DNA of 64,000 nucleotides from Isoperla grammatica (lineage: Eukaryota; Arthropoda; Insecta; Plecoptera; Perlodidae). Positions 1-13,600 of the stretch are shown here, piece after piece (position 1 is the stretch's first letter; every line of letters begins with the position of its first letter). The notes under the pieces are model-generated. The model did no database searches, had not been told where the DNA came from, and saw only the letters and a program-made list of their open reading frames with translations. Location of the stretch: positions 8,431,673-8,495,672 of the forward strand of contig OX246743.1 of assembly GCA_945910005.1 (NCBI GenBank), written 5' to 3'. A program made the position numbers and the translations under genes.

Positions 1-1315
1 CTAGTTTGGTGGCGGCCAACCAGAGATCGCTATTTGAAATTAGGGTTGACTGGTCGGTGCCACGAATCACTGGACTAAGATGAAAACATCTGAAAGACTG
101 CTTCAGAACTACTTGAGCACGCAAGCCAAAGTTTTCTGCATTGTTATTTTGGCCATGATTTCTTTTGATACTTTTGATCATGTTATCATTTTAACATTGT
201 CGAAATATGTAGTTGCGATGACCTTCCTTGGGCGTGAAACAAGCCTCCACCAGAGAATTTAGAGGATCTTGCAATGTGAAATTGTTCTTTCATATTATTA
301 TTGGACTGTTACCACTATACAAACAAAACCAATAATTTGACCTGTTAACTTACCAATTGGGTTTTGCACGCAAAGCTTGTCATAGACAGCGACATCGTAG
401 TACAAGCTAAGACCCAAGCCTTCTAGATGGGTCAATCAGCATATAAGGTCTACTTGATTCGGAGATCAGCTAGACCTTGTTAGCGCCGATTGATCCATCC
501 AGCAGGCTGTGGTGGGGGCAGTTGACAGCGCAACCGTAGTACTAGCTCAAGTCAACATTTAGTAGGCACATAGACTATGCTTGCTGGTACGTAGAGCTAG
601 TAGTACGCTGGCCCTAAGAATGGGAGAAAGTGGCAGTGCAAAGCCCTATTGCAGAATTACACAGCAGGCATTTGATCCATTTACCCATTTCCATTCACTA
701 GCTTCTACAATACCAAAAGTTGTACAACTGCTCATGCTTAGTATTGCATGGTCTATGCAATGCTTCATAGGACAGGAAGCGGCATGAGCACATGGGCGTG
801 ATACACAACATAAGTCAAGCTGAGGCACACCAGTAGACTTGACCACATATAATAGACATCACTAGCATGGGTTTACAGAGCAAAGACAGGATTTTACCAC
901 AAAGTAGTTCCTCGTTAATTCAAATTTATGTACAATTCAAACGAGCGATGAAGTTCCTACAGAACGGTGCGAAATTCATTCAAAATTTCGATATTTTGTG
1001 TAATACAATTTGAACTAAAGGGAGACTACTATAGTAGTTTGCCTAGGTAATGTTGAACCCAATACATTGTCTAGTCCCCCACACATATTTATATTTTATG
1101 TGTGCATTACTCATCCTCTCCTACTTGCCACGTTCAATCACCCTCCCTCCCCCCCCCCTACGTAATATGACATAGTTTTCGAGTACGTCGTTGAATAATA
1201 ACCATCCGGTTGATAAAACACAATACTGTCATAACAATCGTGACCGACTATGAAACTGTAGGTATCCTAGTCCATGTCCAACATAAATTAGAAAAGGAAG
1301 TACTTTCGTATTGTA
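1..1315. other. Non-coding stretch, no supported gene
   Basis: No recognisable exon on either strand. A short poly(C) run lies near 1149-1158. A copy of a dispersed motif (TAGTTTTCGAGTACGTCG, near 1173-1190) recurs at 46.9, 47.2, 51.4 and 51.6 kb. Confidence 0.4.
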
Positions 1316-1753
1316 TAGGAATGTCAAACAATATGAAATTCCATATCGATAATCGCAACAACAATAAAAAATTATCGCAATAATATCGGCGCAAAAAATA
1401 CCGTCTCGATATTGCATTTTCAATTTATATTGCGATATTATGGAAAAAGCACTAATACTATTTAACATTGCGTTATATGTTCAATGGGTCCGGCACCAGG
1501 ATTGTTGATCTGTTTTAGATGGGCTGGTGAAAGGGGGGGGGGGGGGGAGAGGGTAGAGGCAAATAGTTTTCTTGCAGCTACATCGAAGGAAGGCTCTTGA
1601 CGGCTGGTCGGTGGTCGCTCGGCTAACGTGAGCAGGGGCCTAATTCAACTATGAAATCAAGTTGCCGCGATTATCGGGATATCGCACAGAATTTAATATC
1701 GTACGATTCCATAACGCGATAATATCGATATGCGATTATCGTTGACATTCCTA
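1316..1753. mobile_element. Non-autonomous hAT-like element, 438 bp
   Basis: It begins TAGGAATGTCAA and ends TTGACATTCCTA, with perfect 8-bp flanking duplications GTATTGTA at 1308-1315 and 1754-1761. The interior is rich in ATCGATA/CGATAAT repeats and holds a poly(G) run near 1540. There is no coding capacity. An 8-bp duplication with TAG-type ends fits hAT. Confidence 0.82.
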
Positions 1754-2978
1754 GTATTGTAGTCTATGAATGCTTTGACAACTGAAATAGTAGGTCGACG
1801 CAGTAAGCATTGTGATATTTAGTTAGGAAATAAGACGTCTTGTTGTAATCAGTACAGCCAACAACTTGCAAGTACCAATAACACATTACTTCAAATAAAT
1901 AACTCTAAATTCATTCCAGAGGCACGGGCTAGAAAATTACGCAAGCGAGTGGAACAGAGAACTAGTCGTTTTAGATGTGTATGTTGGTAATTTGAATATA
2001 GTTATACACAGCACAGTAACAGTAAGAAGGTTTTCAGTACACATCAGCCACACTATGTTAAATACCAGGGCAAATAACTTAGAAATGAAGTGCTTTACCG
2101 AACAGTACTCGTTACTAAAACCACAAAGAAACATAATCTGTAACGTGTCCACTAACACAGTACTGGTATTTGCCCTGATAACAAACTGTAACTTTCTTAC
2201 AAGCATACCAACTTCGACAAGTTGGTCTAGTTGAATAGGTCCAAATACTTAGGTTTACCTGTTCAGTGTTACCTCTTTTAGAACATACCAGTGGGCCAAG
2301 AGTCTTGATTGGCCTTGTTGTATCAAGGATGTCCAACTCCAATATTTTGATTTTCGTCTTGAGCGGCACTGGTACCTAGAGGTACTTTGTAGTGTCTTCC
2401 AGGGGTAATTAGTAGTACCTACAAAACAAACATTTAAGCCCAACAAGTTTTTTTTCAACGAAGTGAATACAAATAGTATCGGGCTATTTCATAGAAAATC
2501 AAGGAAAGTGAAACACTAGCATCAATGAAGAAATGGATACTACAACATGTTAGGTTGTCGAAGATCCCAACTTTTCTTTTATTTCCATTCGTAACAAAGG
2601 GTTTGAAGGAATGAGTAGGCCTAGGCCTAAATATAAATCATATGCAATGAATATTAATGCACATTTAACATGACAACAGCTAGAGCCTATGCCCATAAAT
2701 TGTCAAAAATACGACACAGTGCATTTTTGTAATAATTGATTTAAACAAGTATGCACCATAGCTGCACACTAGAGTTCATTCAAAAAAGTGTTTTTAGCAG
2801 TTGTCGCCGATATTCAAAATTATGCTTGCACAATGCACATTAATATTACTACCCTAATGGTAGGTTAAGCCTAGTAGGCCTATGTTACTTTCAGACTCAC
2901 ACGAAAGTTAATTCGAAATGAAGGGGCCTATATATATATTTTCCAAAGTCCCTCAAGGGCTTGTGAATATTTGGCAGG
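1754..2978. other. Downstream flank of the YTHDC1-like gene
   Basis: AT-rich sequence with TAGGCCTA motifs near 2620 and 2870. It should hold the 3' UTR of the minus-strand gene. I see no other exon. Confidence 0.4.
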
Positions 2979-4367
2979 TTAACGCCTCTCTCTGTATCTA
3001 CGATGGTCCCGGCTACGGTCTCTTCGCTCGGTCCTCCATAGGAACTCGTCAACATCACGGTCGTAAGAACGCTTATCAGAGTGGCTAGTGGTTCGTGCAG
3101 GAGGTAGGGGATATTCAGGGGGGAGTGGAAGGCCATCATAGTAACGTGGAGGCTGAGGGATAGAGTCATAAGGTGTGGGGTTAGATGAAGGATACAGTCC
3201 TGGTGGAGGAGCATATGGCATGGGAGGCAGCTGGTGGTGAAGCCTCATATAATCGGCATACAATTCTGCCGCGGCCGCAGCTTCCCCGTACTGCCGACCC
3301 GTCTCCCTGGAACTGCCAAACCACATAGAGAATCTATCTCGATCCCGAGACGAAGAACGTTTGTATATACCCCCACTACTAATCCGACTTCTACTGCTGA
3401 CGTAAAACTTTCGGCGACCTCTATTGTGGTTGTACGGCCCTCCTCGGCTGCGCCAGGCAAAAGGCGGCCTCGAAGGGAATCGACCTCCGCCTATTGGTTG
3501 ACGGTGGTAGTCATTGTGCTGCCTGTAGCGAGAGCCTTGGGGACGGCTCACGTGCTTGGACTGCTCTTTGGATTTTCTTAGAATCGGAGTCAGTTCGATG
3601 TTCTCGTCTTCCGGGAAAAGACGACACAGTTCCTCGGCAACCTTTGGTTCAATTTCTTGCCCATCCCGTCCGATTTTAACAGGTTTCCCTTCGTTCCAAG
3701 GATTGTAGAGGTGCATTGTTGAAGTAAAGGGCAATTCCTTGCGGCATATCCAATCTACTCGAAACACGCCATTTAGTGCCGTGGCGTTTAGACGTGGTGG
3801 TAGCACCCAAGATATTGGAGAAACATCTCTACGAGCTTCGCCGTGGAGACGAGCAAACCCTGCAAATTTCCCACTTTCCTTCACTGAAAATATCAGTAAA
3901 ACATTTCTTGACTCTCTGTAAGCTTGGTTTAGTTTTGATTCATTTTGTGGAGGAGTGGACCACACTCCCTTGGCTTTGGACAGTGTTACATTTTCTGCGT
4001 TATTGCTTTTTATAACAAAGAAACGAGCATCTCGAAAGAGATAGTTGAGCTTTGTTATATAATCGTATGATTTTGCTTTTTCACGAGACTTCGAACGTTT
4101 CGCTTCTGGTGAAGGACTCTTTCGATCTCTGGAATGTCCCCGCTTGTGACTTGATCGTCGGGCCTTGTGGTCAGTCGAATCAGAACTCACCGAAGTGATG
4201 CTTGGTTGACTGGAACCACTGTCTGATGAAGAGGAGCTCACCTCGCTGCGAGTGTCATATTCCGGCGCTCCGACATCGTCTATTTTGAGGTCGTCGGCCA
4301 TATCGTCCCCACAACTAAGAGTAAGGTTTTCACCTTCCGCGTTATTTTCCACGTCAACGTCATCCAT
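2979..4367 (-). CDS. YTHDC1: YTHDC1-like nuclear m6A reader, intronless, 462 aa
   Basis: Nuclear YTH-domain protein that binds N6-methyladenosine in RNA; vertebrate YTHDC1 acts in splicing and nuclear export. The N-terminus is acidic, then Ser/Arg-rich with the conserved YDTRSE motif near residue 37. The YTH domain spans about residues 112-250. Cage tryptophans are visible in KGVWS (W136) and ISWVLP (W187), with [10 protein letters not shown] and NPWNE following. The C-terminal half is Arg/Pro/Tyr-rich and ends with the family block DVDEFLWRT and an RS/RE tail. The frame is open a little further upstream, but the first ATG is at 4367. At 462 aa it is shorter than human YTHDC1 (727 aa), mainly because the acidic N-terminal region is reduced. 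The whole CDS is one exon, whereas the vertebrate gene has many. That suggests lineage intron loss or a functional retrocopy; I see no clear poly(A) remnant. Confidence 0.93.
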   Translation of the reverse strand: MDDVDVENNAEGENLTLSCGDDMADDLKIDDVGAPEYDTRSEVSSSSSDSGSSQPSITSVSSDSTDHKARRSSHKRGHSRDRKSPSPEAKRSKSREKAKSYDYITKLNYLFRDARFFVIKSNNAENVTLSKAKGVWSTPPQNESKLNQAYRESRNVLLIFSVKESGKFAGFARLHGEARRDVSPISWVLPPRLNATALNGVFRVDWICRKELPFTSTMHLYNPWNEGKPVKIGRDGQEIEPKVAEELCRLFPEDENIELTPILRKSKEQSKHVSRPQGSRYRQHNDYHRQPIGGGRFPSRPPFAWRSRGGPYNHNRGRRKFYVSSRSRISSGGIYKRSSSRDRDRFSMWFGSSRETGRQYGEAAAAAELYADYMRLHHQLPPMPYAPPPGLYPSSNPTPYDSIPQPPRYYDGLPLPPEYPLPPARTTSHSDKRSYDRDVDEFLWRTERRDRSRDHRRYRERR

Positions 4368-5523
4368 AACTTTTCCAATGCTCAATCACTTTTCACCACC
4401 AGTAGTCTTTAATCCTAAAGGAAGAATAATAACACATTAGCCTTTCATTATGTCCCATTGTTCATAGGCTGCCGGCACTTGCCGGCTTAAATTCACGGTC
4501 ACATATTGAACGTGCACACAAGTGGATGATTTAAAACTAAACAGAAATGTCTACTGAACGTTATATATACCCAATAAAACATGGAACTCGCCGGAATAAG
4601 TCACAATTAACTAAAACATTCACTCACAAACAACTTGCACACAAAGCCATCAGAGGTTACTTTTTATTACCAACAACGCGAACGCGAAAACACAAAAGAA
4701 GCTGAACACATGTTAACCAACACAACAAAGCAACATACAACTTTGTAGCAAAAAAATATAATAATTTCCTTGAAAATATTTGACCAGTTGCAATTTTAAA
4801 TCCTTTAAACAAAAATCTTTCATAATTTTCAGTACAAATACTTGTTATTTGTCTCTTTATTTTTGTTATTATTGGAGCCTGGTTTGTAATATTTAACGTG
4901 GAGCGTTGGTCACAATGCATAAAGCAACGCGTCTCTTTTGGAACTAGGAATGTTTTCTATAGTAAGCGGTGCAGTCAGGTGACGTATGCGTTGGCGTCCA
5001 CATCCGAGCGACCCGCGGGAACATTCCGTAGTTTTGAAAGCGTAAATCCACACGTCAAACCATAAACCGTTTATACTATAGTAAAACTTTCCTAAGTTGA
5101 TTGAAAATACCCGGAAAAAGTGTAAAATTTGTTAGAAACAACGTGATCTAGATATCAGGCAAATACACTTCGATAATGTAGAAGTAAAAGGTGCAAATAG
5201 GAATTATATTATTCACAATGTTCAAAGAAAAGAAAATAGCTGGAAAGACTGCATGTATAGTGGTTAAAAATGCATGTAATGTAATAGTTAAATTCCAAGA
5301 TTGAACACTCAACACAGTTTCAGGTTATTTTCAATAAGTAACTAGAAAGCGATTACTGATTACTGATAAGTCGTAATTGTACTGTTGTACTTGGAGGTCA
5401 ACAAAATCTTCGTCAGAATGGGGTGACTATACATGCAGTTATTTATTGGAACGAATCTGAAACTATATTGTCAGTTAAATGTGGAATTCGTCTAATGTTA
5501 CCTTGAATAAATGCAGCCTTCGT
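4368..5523. other. Upstream flank of the YTHDC1-like gene, no gene seen
   Basis: This flank should contain the minus-strand promoter and 5' UTR of the YTH gene. It is AT-rich with scattered CpG around 4940-5010. Short open frames here show no family resemblance. Confidence 0.4.
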
Positions 5524-5932
5524 CAGTAGCGTAACAAGGGACTATTTAACGACAGGGTCAACTGGGGAAAGCGCGGTGTGGGAATAGCAAGGGTTCTGGG
5601 GCACAGCCCCAGCCTTTCTCGCCGAAGGCGTCATTTTTCCGACGGTTATAGATATTTCGTGCGTTTTAGAGTCAACCTTAAACTTGAAGCATTACCCGTT
5701 TTGTTTATATTACGTTAGTGTTTACAATAGTTCCTACAACGTTTGAGCCGAGTGATTTATTTATTTTGGTTGAAATGTATGCTATAGGTTACACACACTT
5801 GTCCCTTACATTACATTACAATTATCCCCCAAGAAACTACTGCGTGAGCGCTATATTAAAAAAATATCAGTCTCGATGTACTTTATTTGGTGGGGAGTTG
5901 GCCCCCTAAATATCCCCCTAGTTACGCCACTG
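5524..5932. mobile_element. Non-autonomous hAT-like element, 409 bp
   Basis: Termini are CAGTAGCGTAAC and GTTACGCCACTG. Flanking 8-mers GCCTTCGT (5516-5523) and GCCTTCGA (5933-5940) differ at one base. The CAGTGGCGTA-type end is shared with the elements at 11953 and 34578. Confidence 0.78.
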
Positions 5933-6084
5933 GCCTTCGAATCCTGCTGCACCCCTGCGGTCTTTCAACCTTTTCACTTAATAGAAATAGAATGACTAGA
6001 AAAATACTAAACAAACACGTGTAGGTTTGCCTTATTGAAATTATTACATAATATACAACCATTCAAGATATAGTATTAAATAAA

Positions 6085-6798
6085 GTGATTTTTTTGCATA
6101 ATACCTACCATTGGAATATACCTACTAGTGGAAATCTAGTAGGTGTAAAAATTGAAGGATGTAGTTTGGAAGAAGTAAGAAGTTACAAATATCTAGGTAT
6201 TATATTTGATAATAAGCTCAATTTCGATGAACATTTCCAATATATATGTGATAAGATGGCAAGAAAAGTTGGCTTCATGGGTCGGATTAAGGGATCCCTG
6301 ACATCATGGACAAAATTACTTGTATACAAAACAATTGTTCTTCCACATCTTGAGTTTTGCTCGACTATTTTGTACTTAGCTAATAAGACTGACTTGCAAA
6401 AAATGCAGAAAATACAGAACAGAGCTATGAGAATAATTATAGGAGTAGGACGGTATACCAGAATAAATCTGATGTTGAATACTTTAAATTTTGTAAGCAT
6501 TGAAGAGCATGTTTGGATAAATAGCATGGTATTTATTTATAAAATTATCAAAGGTTTACAACCAGTGTACATGAGTGATAATATTGTTTATAATAGAGAT
6601 GTGCATGACCACAACACTAGAGGTTGCAGTAATTTATTTATAGACAGGAGAGGGAGGGTAAGGGCCCAAAATACAATCTACTATAGAGGCTTCAGAGATT
6701 ATAATAAGTTACCTGTGTACATAAAAAACTCTAAGTCGGTCTCTGAAATGAGGGCTTTGCTGCGTGGGCTTAGGATGGCTGAGCGTGTGCATTCCTAG
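6085..6798 (+). pseudogene. 5'-truncated non-LTR retrotransposon RT, C-terminal part
   Basis: An open frame of 237 codons matches the region after the catalytic fingers/palm of LINE reverse transcriptases: YLGIIFDNKLNF, then an RLQN-like stretch (KMQKIQNRAMRIII), then a tail with VFIYKIIKGLQPVYM and YYRGFRDYNKLP. The catalytic FADD block and everything upstream are missing, so this is a dead 5'-truncated copy, as target-primed reverse transcription usually leaves. The frame entry at 6085 is a GTG, not a true start. The non-coding tail runs to about 7035 and ends in an AAT-rich stretch after an AATAAA at 7014. Base composition is AT-rich, unlike the GC-rich LINE at 47.6-50 kb, so the two belong to different families. 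Confidence 0.88.
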
Positions 6799-6818
6799 TT
6801 CTGTGACCCGGCTGGGAG

Positions 6819-6860
6819 CATCCATGATGTGTGCATGTATATATGTATATATCATGGATG
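6819..6860 (+). repeat. Hairpin in the LINE 3' tail
   Basis: Arms 6819-6828 (CATCCATGAT) and 6851-6860 (ATCATGGATG) are perfectly complementary around a 22-base AT/GT loop, directly after the RT stop codon. Stem-loops in LINE 3' tails can serve template recognition; that role here is inference. Confidence 0.6.
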
Positions 6861-7376
6861 TCCCTGGTTGGGTTGCGGGATTGGGGGTGTGCGCGTTCTG
6901 TTGTCTTGGGCTTGTGTAGTGAAGTTTTCGTTTCAGAGCTTGAAATAATCTGTAGACCTTAAATGTAATGTGCATGTGTAATGTAAATGTGAATGTAACT
7001 ATAAGCAAACTGCTAATAAAGTAAATTAATTAATAATAATAAATTCTGAAAACAATACAGAATGGTTGAAGTACCTATAGGTGCTGGCCATCATATAAAG
7101 TTTTCTTTGGTATTTAAAAAAAAAAGTACTGTCTTTATTCAAAAGTAAAAGGCCACTCTCCTTTTTCTTGTAAAGGGGTGTTTTCTCCCCCTCCCCCCCC
7201 CCCCCCCCCCCGCACACACCCGGATATGCCCGGACAAGTTACAGCAATGCTTGCAGTATATTGGCACATGGAGAGATAGTCAGTAGCTTATCTACTTCCT
7301 GTGAATGTAGTATAGCCAGCCCACCCCCATACAAACAGGAAGTTGAACCAGATCTTCTGTCCTCAATGACAAGAAC

Positions 7377-7619
7377 ATGTTAACAAACAAACACTCTCTC
7401 AGGAACCAAATTTGTATTTTCCTTAATAATGTGCAAACTAAAATAGTACTCGCATATAATCTTCAACTGGTGTTGAAATGCATGCTAATTACTCTACTAA
7501 CGTTTCTAATGTTTAATACTATCTACATTCAAGTAACTGGTCAAGAAACACAGGAAGCAACCACCACAGGAAAAGGATTCACCTACAAATTGGCAGAAGA
7601 TACATATACAACAGAACAG
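7377..7619 (+). CDS. Sulfotransferase exon 1 (signal anchor)
   Basis: Residues 1-81. The start is the first ATG of the frame, and the donor is CAG|GTAATT in phase 0. It carries the membrane anchor and the start of the stem. An additional upstream 5' UTR exon cannot be excluded. Confidence 0.8.
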
Positions 7620-10600
7620 GTAATTTTGTATTGTTTATTACCTACTGACATTTTATTTTTGATGTTGAAAAATACTGACTGCAGTAAAACATGTCTTTAC
7701 AATTAAAATAAAGATAAAGTAAAAAAAAAATTAAATAAATATAGGTCTAATATACACGTAATACTAATTTCTTACTAATATAATAGCAAAAATGCTGTTT
7801 ACAGCATAACATCAAGACCTCAGATCAGGATACAATTGAAAGCGTGTGCTCGAAACAAGGAAAAGCTTTGACTGGCTTGAGACACTTTTTGGTGGATCAT
7901 AATCGCAAGTTATTGTATTGCTGGATTCACAAATCAGCATCTACGTCATGGATTGCACTATTCAGTCGTCTGGCTAATAGGAGCAACATACAGAAGTATT
8001 ATAGGTGGGTATGCATTATGCAAGTACACAGTAGGCTATATTTGAACGTTAAGGCGTTTCCAAGTTATATCTAGTATGTCACGGTAAACCTTCCATTTCA
8101 TATGTCCATTGTTTTCGGTTACATACTTTTGAAATCGATCTTCTTCCTTGGGAATATTAAGTACATGGTGTTTCTGATAACCTAATATAGGCCTAATCTT
8201 AGAAAAGAAAACACTGGAAAAAATGAAAAGTTCCATTGTACGTACTAGCAAATGTAGCTAATGTAGTTGTCTGAAACTGGCACTAACACAAATAAAACTG
8301 ACACTAACAATGTATACAAGTCACCAACATAAAACAAGCTACTTAGATTTGATCATGTTCTTAAAACAGGAAAAAACAAACAAAGCAGTGTGTTAAAATA
8401 AAGTTACTTTGTAAAAGTTACTCAAGCCAGAAAAGGTATTACCTAGCCTAGGTACTACTGACACATACATAGGTTTACATTAAGAAAATACGGCCACTGA
8501 ATTAAGATACCGGTTATTACACCTTTGATGTAAAGAAGCCAGTCTCAATATACTTGTATAATAATAAATAAAATAATACATAAAGAACAATATGGATATA
8601 AACAACATGGATGGACTCGAAGTGTAGTAAGTGCTACAATAGTTGAGTAGCGAAGGTAACAGGATAGGAACCTTATTTCAAAGTTTCTGGTATAGTACCA
8701 AAGATGGTACTTGCAAGCAATGGTACAAACAATTTAGGAGACACTATTTAACTGGAAGTCATAAGACAGGACATAAATCTACTAAACATAGACACTTAAC
8801 ATACAAAGTAGACAAGTGAGCTTGGTACCAGAATGTCATCAGCATGACATTTTAGTGGTCTACTTCTGGTGGTCATACATGTTATACTCTTCTAACCCTA
8901 GCTGTGTGGAAACATTTTCTACCATTTGAAACTTAATAAGTGTGCAACCTGGCCAAGTATTAGCTTCTTTACATCTAAACAATGATTTAGGTGGATCTAA
9001 GATTATACACTACCGGCACAGATAAGGGATTGTAGGGGCTACCGGTATCATAACTAAAAATAATTAAAGGAATACCGATACTTATAATAGCAATTAATAT
9101 ATAATAATAATAATGAATAAATTATCAATTGAAAAAGATCCTCTTGGATTAAACTATTATGAAGTGAAAATAAGAAATTTAAATATTCAACCCCCAACCA
9201 ACTGGGAACTGAACTCCATGTATCCTGGGCAGATCCCTTTAATAACACAACACCTGGGCTCAATTCCTAGTTGGTATTGGATGCTTTTAAGACTGGGTTT
9301 CACTTTTAAAAACAATTTTCATAGGAAAATATTATGGAAGGTACAACTGTACAAATTACAATACAACAAACAATTTTGATATTAGATCATTTATTGTTAC
9401 ATATTTGTTTAAATCCTGTTCACTAGTTAGTGAGTTACAGATTTCAAGAAAATAGCACAACACAACAGTTAATTTATATTTTTATACACTAAAGATTAGC
9501 AGTTTTCATGCAAGTAGGCCTACTGGCAACCAATGGTGCAAGTTTTTTCAATGGTGGTCCAAGTACCGTTGGTACCTGCAGTATTAGGTACGTAGTTTGC
9601 TATCACAAGGCATCAAACATTGCACTAACCTATCTTTTATGAAACCTTAAATAAAAAAAAGTTATAATTAAAACTTGTAGACTTTTTCAGCTGGCACATT
9701 GATTCAAATTCAAATTGGATTTTGCATGTTGTCACATTCAATCAATTTAAAATTGAAGGTCTATCTTCAGAGTAATATAAGAACTTCTACAGATACTTTA
9801 CAGTCTAATGAAAATGTGAACATACAAGTAAATAAGTGGTAAGGCCTGCATTAGGAGTTATGTGGAAAATGGGCATTTGTACACTTACCTTTATGATATA
9901 TCTTCACTGCAAGCCAGAAGTAAAGCTATTTGAAGTTATTTATGTACTACACCATATCATCTGGATTTCCAAAAATGTAATTCAAAAAGTTTCTGAAGGG
10001 CTTAACCTTAAGAAAATAAGAGTGCTATTAAAAAATTTCTAGGTACAGTACAGTACGAGCTTACTCTTAACATTTGAAAGACAGTCAATACCGATTGCCT
10101 GTGGACATTTATTTATTACTTATTTACAGACCGTTACATGGCAATTTGGTGTAATGGTGGACCAGCCTTATCTCTAATTTGGAAAAGAGTAGCAAAGCAA
10201 CGCATAACAATGTGAATACCAATACTGAATACAGTAATGCCAATTATGGGATTATAAAGCAAGATATGTTTTTGAGTTCACTGAAAAGCAGTCTAGATAA
10301 TAGACTGAAGTGTTGCCTGCATTGATGCCACAATGTCAAAACTTATACAGTAAAAATGTTAGGCTGGCATTGTTGCACAATGCACCTAATTATGTAAATA
10401 AGTTGCCAACAGTATATCTTGACTCCCTTAAGCAGCTGTTACACGGAGAAGTTGGAAAAGTGGAAAGAGAAAAGTAAAGAGAAAAGTTACTCTTTTACTT
10501 GTAGAGATAGCTTGTAGCTTATGGGACTTTTCGCGTTGCTGTCACACTAGCAAGTAAAAAAAGAGAAAAGTGAAAAGTTCTCCAAAAAGTTGAACACTGC

Positions 10601-13600
10601 TCGACAAGTAAAGAGTGAAAAGAAAAACGACCTTGAAGAGTTGAAGCTGATTGGTCGATTGACACGGCCATTGAGTACGACTCGGGAGAGTTGTGACGTC
10701 CAGACATTGCTATTCTAACCTACGAACCTTGTCACTTTGACAGCTTGTAGCCTTCTAGTTAAAACCGCATATATGCCGATGGATTCGTCGGAGGAATAGC
10801 CTGCAATTGCTGTAAATATTAATGTCATTATTGCCATTGTAAGAAGACGGCGACGAAGAAGAAGAAACAGTGATTTGTTTACATGCATCGACAATCCAGT
10901 TTCGTAGAAACCGACTACAGTCTTCTAGTTGCCACCATTTGCCGCAAGAGCGCATTGTAGTTTTGTAGAAATACCGATAGGTTACGCCACACGCGCGCTC
11001 TTCTCTTTCAACTTGTGTAATCCCGTGTGACGGCTAGAAAAAGAACTTTTCTCTTTACTTTTTCTTTTCACTTTTTTAACTTCTCCGTGTAACAGCCGCT
11101 TTAGAACAGCAAAAGAAAAGCTAATATTAGAGTGAGTAGAGTATGCTGTTTGAAACATGGCAGATCAACATTAGTGGTGTAATTAAATACTGAAAATAAA
11201 TAAGCATTATCAATGGTAGGGTTGAGAGTTGACATCGATTATTTGATTCGACATCGATGTCGAAACCAAAATTGACATTCGATTCGACATCGATTTGCAA
11301 TCTCAAATCGTAATAATCGTTCGACATCAAAACTTTCGTGCGGTATTTAATTTTCAAAGATCCCGCGTTGAGAGCGCGGAAGTTGCTCAAACTGGCAACC
11401 TTGTACCAAAGTACAGGGCTGCGTACCAACTATGACTGGGAGTGACTGCAGTGACTGAGATCCGTACCAACTTGACTCGCAGTCGAGCTGCAGTCACTGC
11501 TTTTTGCGTACCAGTTTACCTCGCAGTTACCCCTCCAGTCACTGCGATGACTGGGCCGAAAAGATCTAGCTATCGCAGTCAAGGGGGGCGTGGCTAATAA
11601 TTTTACCGCGAATGATGAATTTATAGACAATATTATTTGGTTTAAATAGTAAGTGACATCACAACACCATATAATCACAACTTAGCCCATAAGGGTTAAA
11701 TTATGGATGTAATGTTGTAAGGTTAATTAGCAGATGGCAAATGTTGCTTTTATGAATGACAATGTCTGCTGTTGTCTGCTTTCGCTGTGACTGTGACTGC
11801 ATCCCGTACCAGCTGCTGCGTTCACTGCGTTGACTGGGCTACCCCCACCACCAGTCACAGCCACAGTGAATGCAGTCAAAGTTGGTACGCAGCCCGGGTT
11901 GATTCCAGCGAGTGCGCGCATGCGTAGGCCCCAGGCGGTGAACATGTTTCACCAGTGGCGTGCGGTGAGGTATGTAGAAGAGGAAGCAATAAGTTACAAA
12001 ATTCTCAAATTTAATTTGGCAAACTTGCGAAAGGGACTGGGGTGTCACCCCCGTCAGAGGTCTTCAGTTTTAGGTCACATGTTTCCGGTGTAGCCGTACC
12101 AACTCAAATTCTTCAATTATTGTTTTTTAATTGATCGCGTATCAAAATGGATTTGTACACAAATTTGCGACAAATACATCACACAACGATTTGAAGAACT
12201 GACACGGCACGCGGTTCTCCCTTTTCAATGAATGCTCTGTCCTTTTCTATTTTTTTATGTCGCGGTCAGATCCGACCCTCCGACGCACTGCTTTTCGTCC
12301 CATTTAAAACTGCGTATATACTCTGACCCGTCTATTAGGCTAACTTGAAACCTATTGGTATTTCTTACGGCCGAAAATCCAAGGAGAACGCACTGTTAGC
12401 TGTTAAGCTGATGTGTTTCACGACAGAAAATCATCATTGAACCTTGTTTATTTAGGGGAACGGTTGGTAGAGCAGAATATATCAATTATAAATTAAATGT
12501 GGGAACAAATGTTGACAAATGAGTGGATTTTGAATGGGAATAAATTATAAGCACTTAGAAAAAATGATATTTTGGTTGCAGTAGTAAGGATGTTAGGGGA
12601 AGCATTGCTTCCCTTGCTTCCCCTCACCGCACGCCACTGTGTTTCACCCTGTGGGCCTGGCCATCCAGTTCCAGCCTGCAACGCGGCCTTAAATGTTATG
12701 TTCCGTGTTGACTCAAGAAACAAATCAATCGTATAATATATTCGTCTCTCCACGGTTTGAGATGTCATCTTTGCCAGTAAGGCCTGTTTTAGTGACACCG
12801 ACGGGAAAGCGAAGTGATGTGTGGAAGTCATTTGGATTTGTGCCAAATAAAGACGGCCAAATAACGAACGATAAACACGTGGTTTGTCGTCAGTGTTATA
12901 CATCCGTGGCTTATTCCGGGAACTTATACATTAAATTTTTTTTTGCGGGGGGGGGGGGGGGGGGGAGGCGATGTCGAAAAAGTATAATTTTGATTTGATG
13001 TCGAAATTTTCGGTTTGACATCGATTATGAATTTATAATCAAATCCCAACACTATCAAATATAATATAATGTATAAATTATAAATTGCAAACAACAATAA
13101 ATAGCTAATGAAAATAATGCTATAAAAATAAAATTATAATTACTATAGGAGTGGGACACCAAGACACCAAGTTTTATACTAAATGAAACAATAATATACG
13201 ACTTAGACACCAAGTTTTATACTAAATGAAACAATAATATACGACTTGAGCATACAATTAAAACCGAATACATGTTAGAAGCCTGTAAATCTTATTTAAA
13301 TAAAAAAAAGTAATGTAATAACATATAGTAGGAGGAATGCAACTAAAGAAAATAATTAATGAGCGAGTGCATTGCGAGAAATAAACAGCAGACACCCAAC
13401 CTCAAAAGTTGGACCATATAGACCTTCAAAGAAAGACGGAAGCTGACAAATTTGAAAGTTGTTATTAAAGTAACATTGAAAACACGTACTACATAAAACT
13501 AAAATAAACGCGACTTTTTGACAGAAGGTCTTTTCTCCAATGTTACTTTCAAGTATAAATGCTCGAATTTGTCAGCTTTGACCTTACTTTGAAGCTGTTA

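Larger units (their letters stand above)
11216..13052. mobile_element. Degenerate hAT element with nested insertions
   Basis: The two ends carry inverted ATCGATGTCGA-rich sequence (left from 11216, right to 13052; right end CCCAACAC, left end GGGTTGAG). Imperfect 8-mers flank it: TATCAATG (11208-11215) and TATCAAAT (13053-13060). It contains a BED-finger coding fragment (12762-12932) and two further insertions (11416-11895 and 11953-12639). The catalytic transposase part is deleted, and a poly(G) tract marks the break near 12947. End positions are approximate. Confidence 0.6.

Noticed and set aside
6085..6798. Host gene of 237 aa
   Set aside because: The sequence is the C-terminal part of a LINE reverse transcriptase with no start codon and a LINE-like tail.
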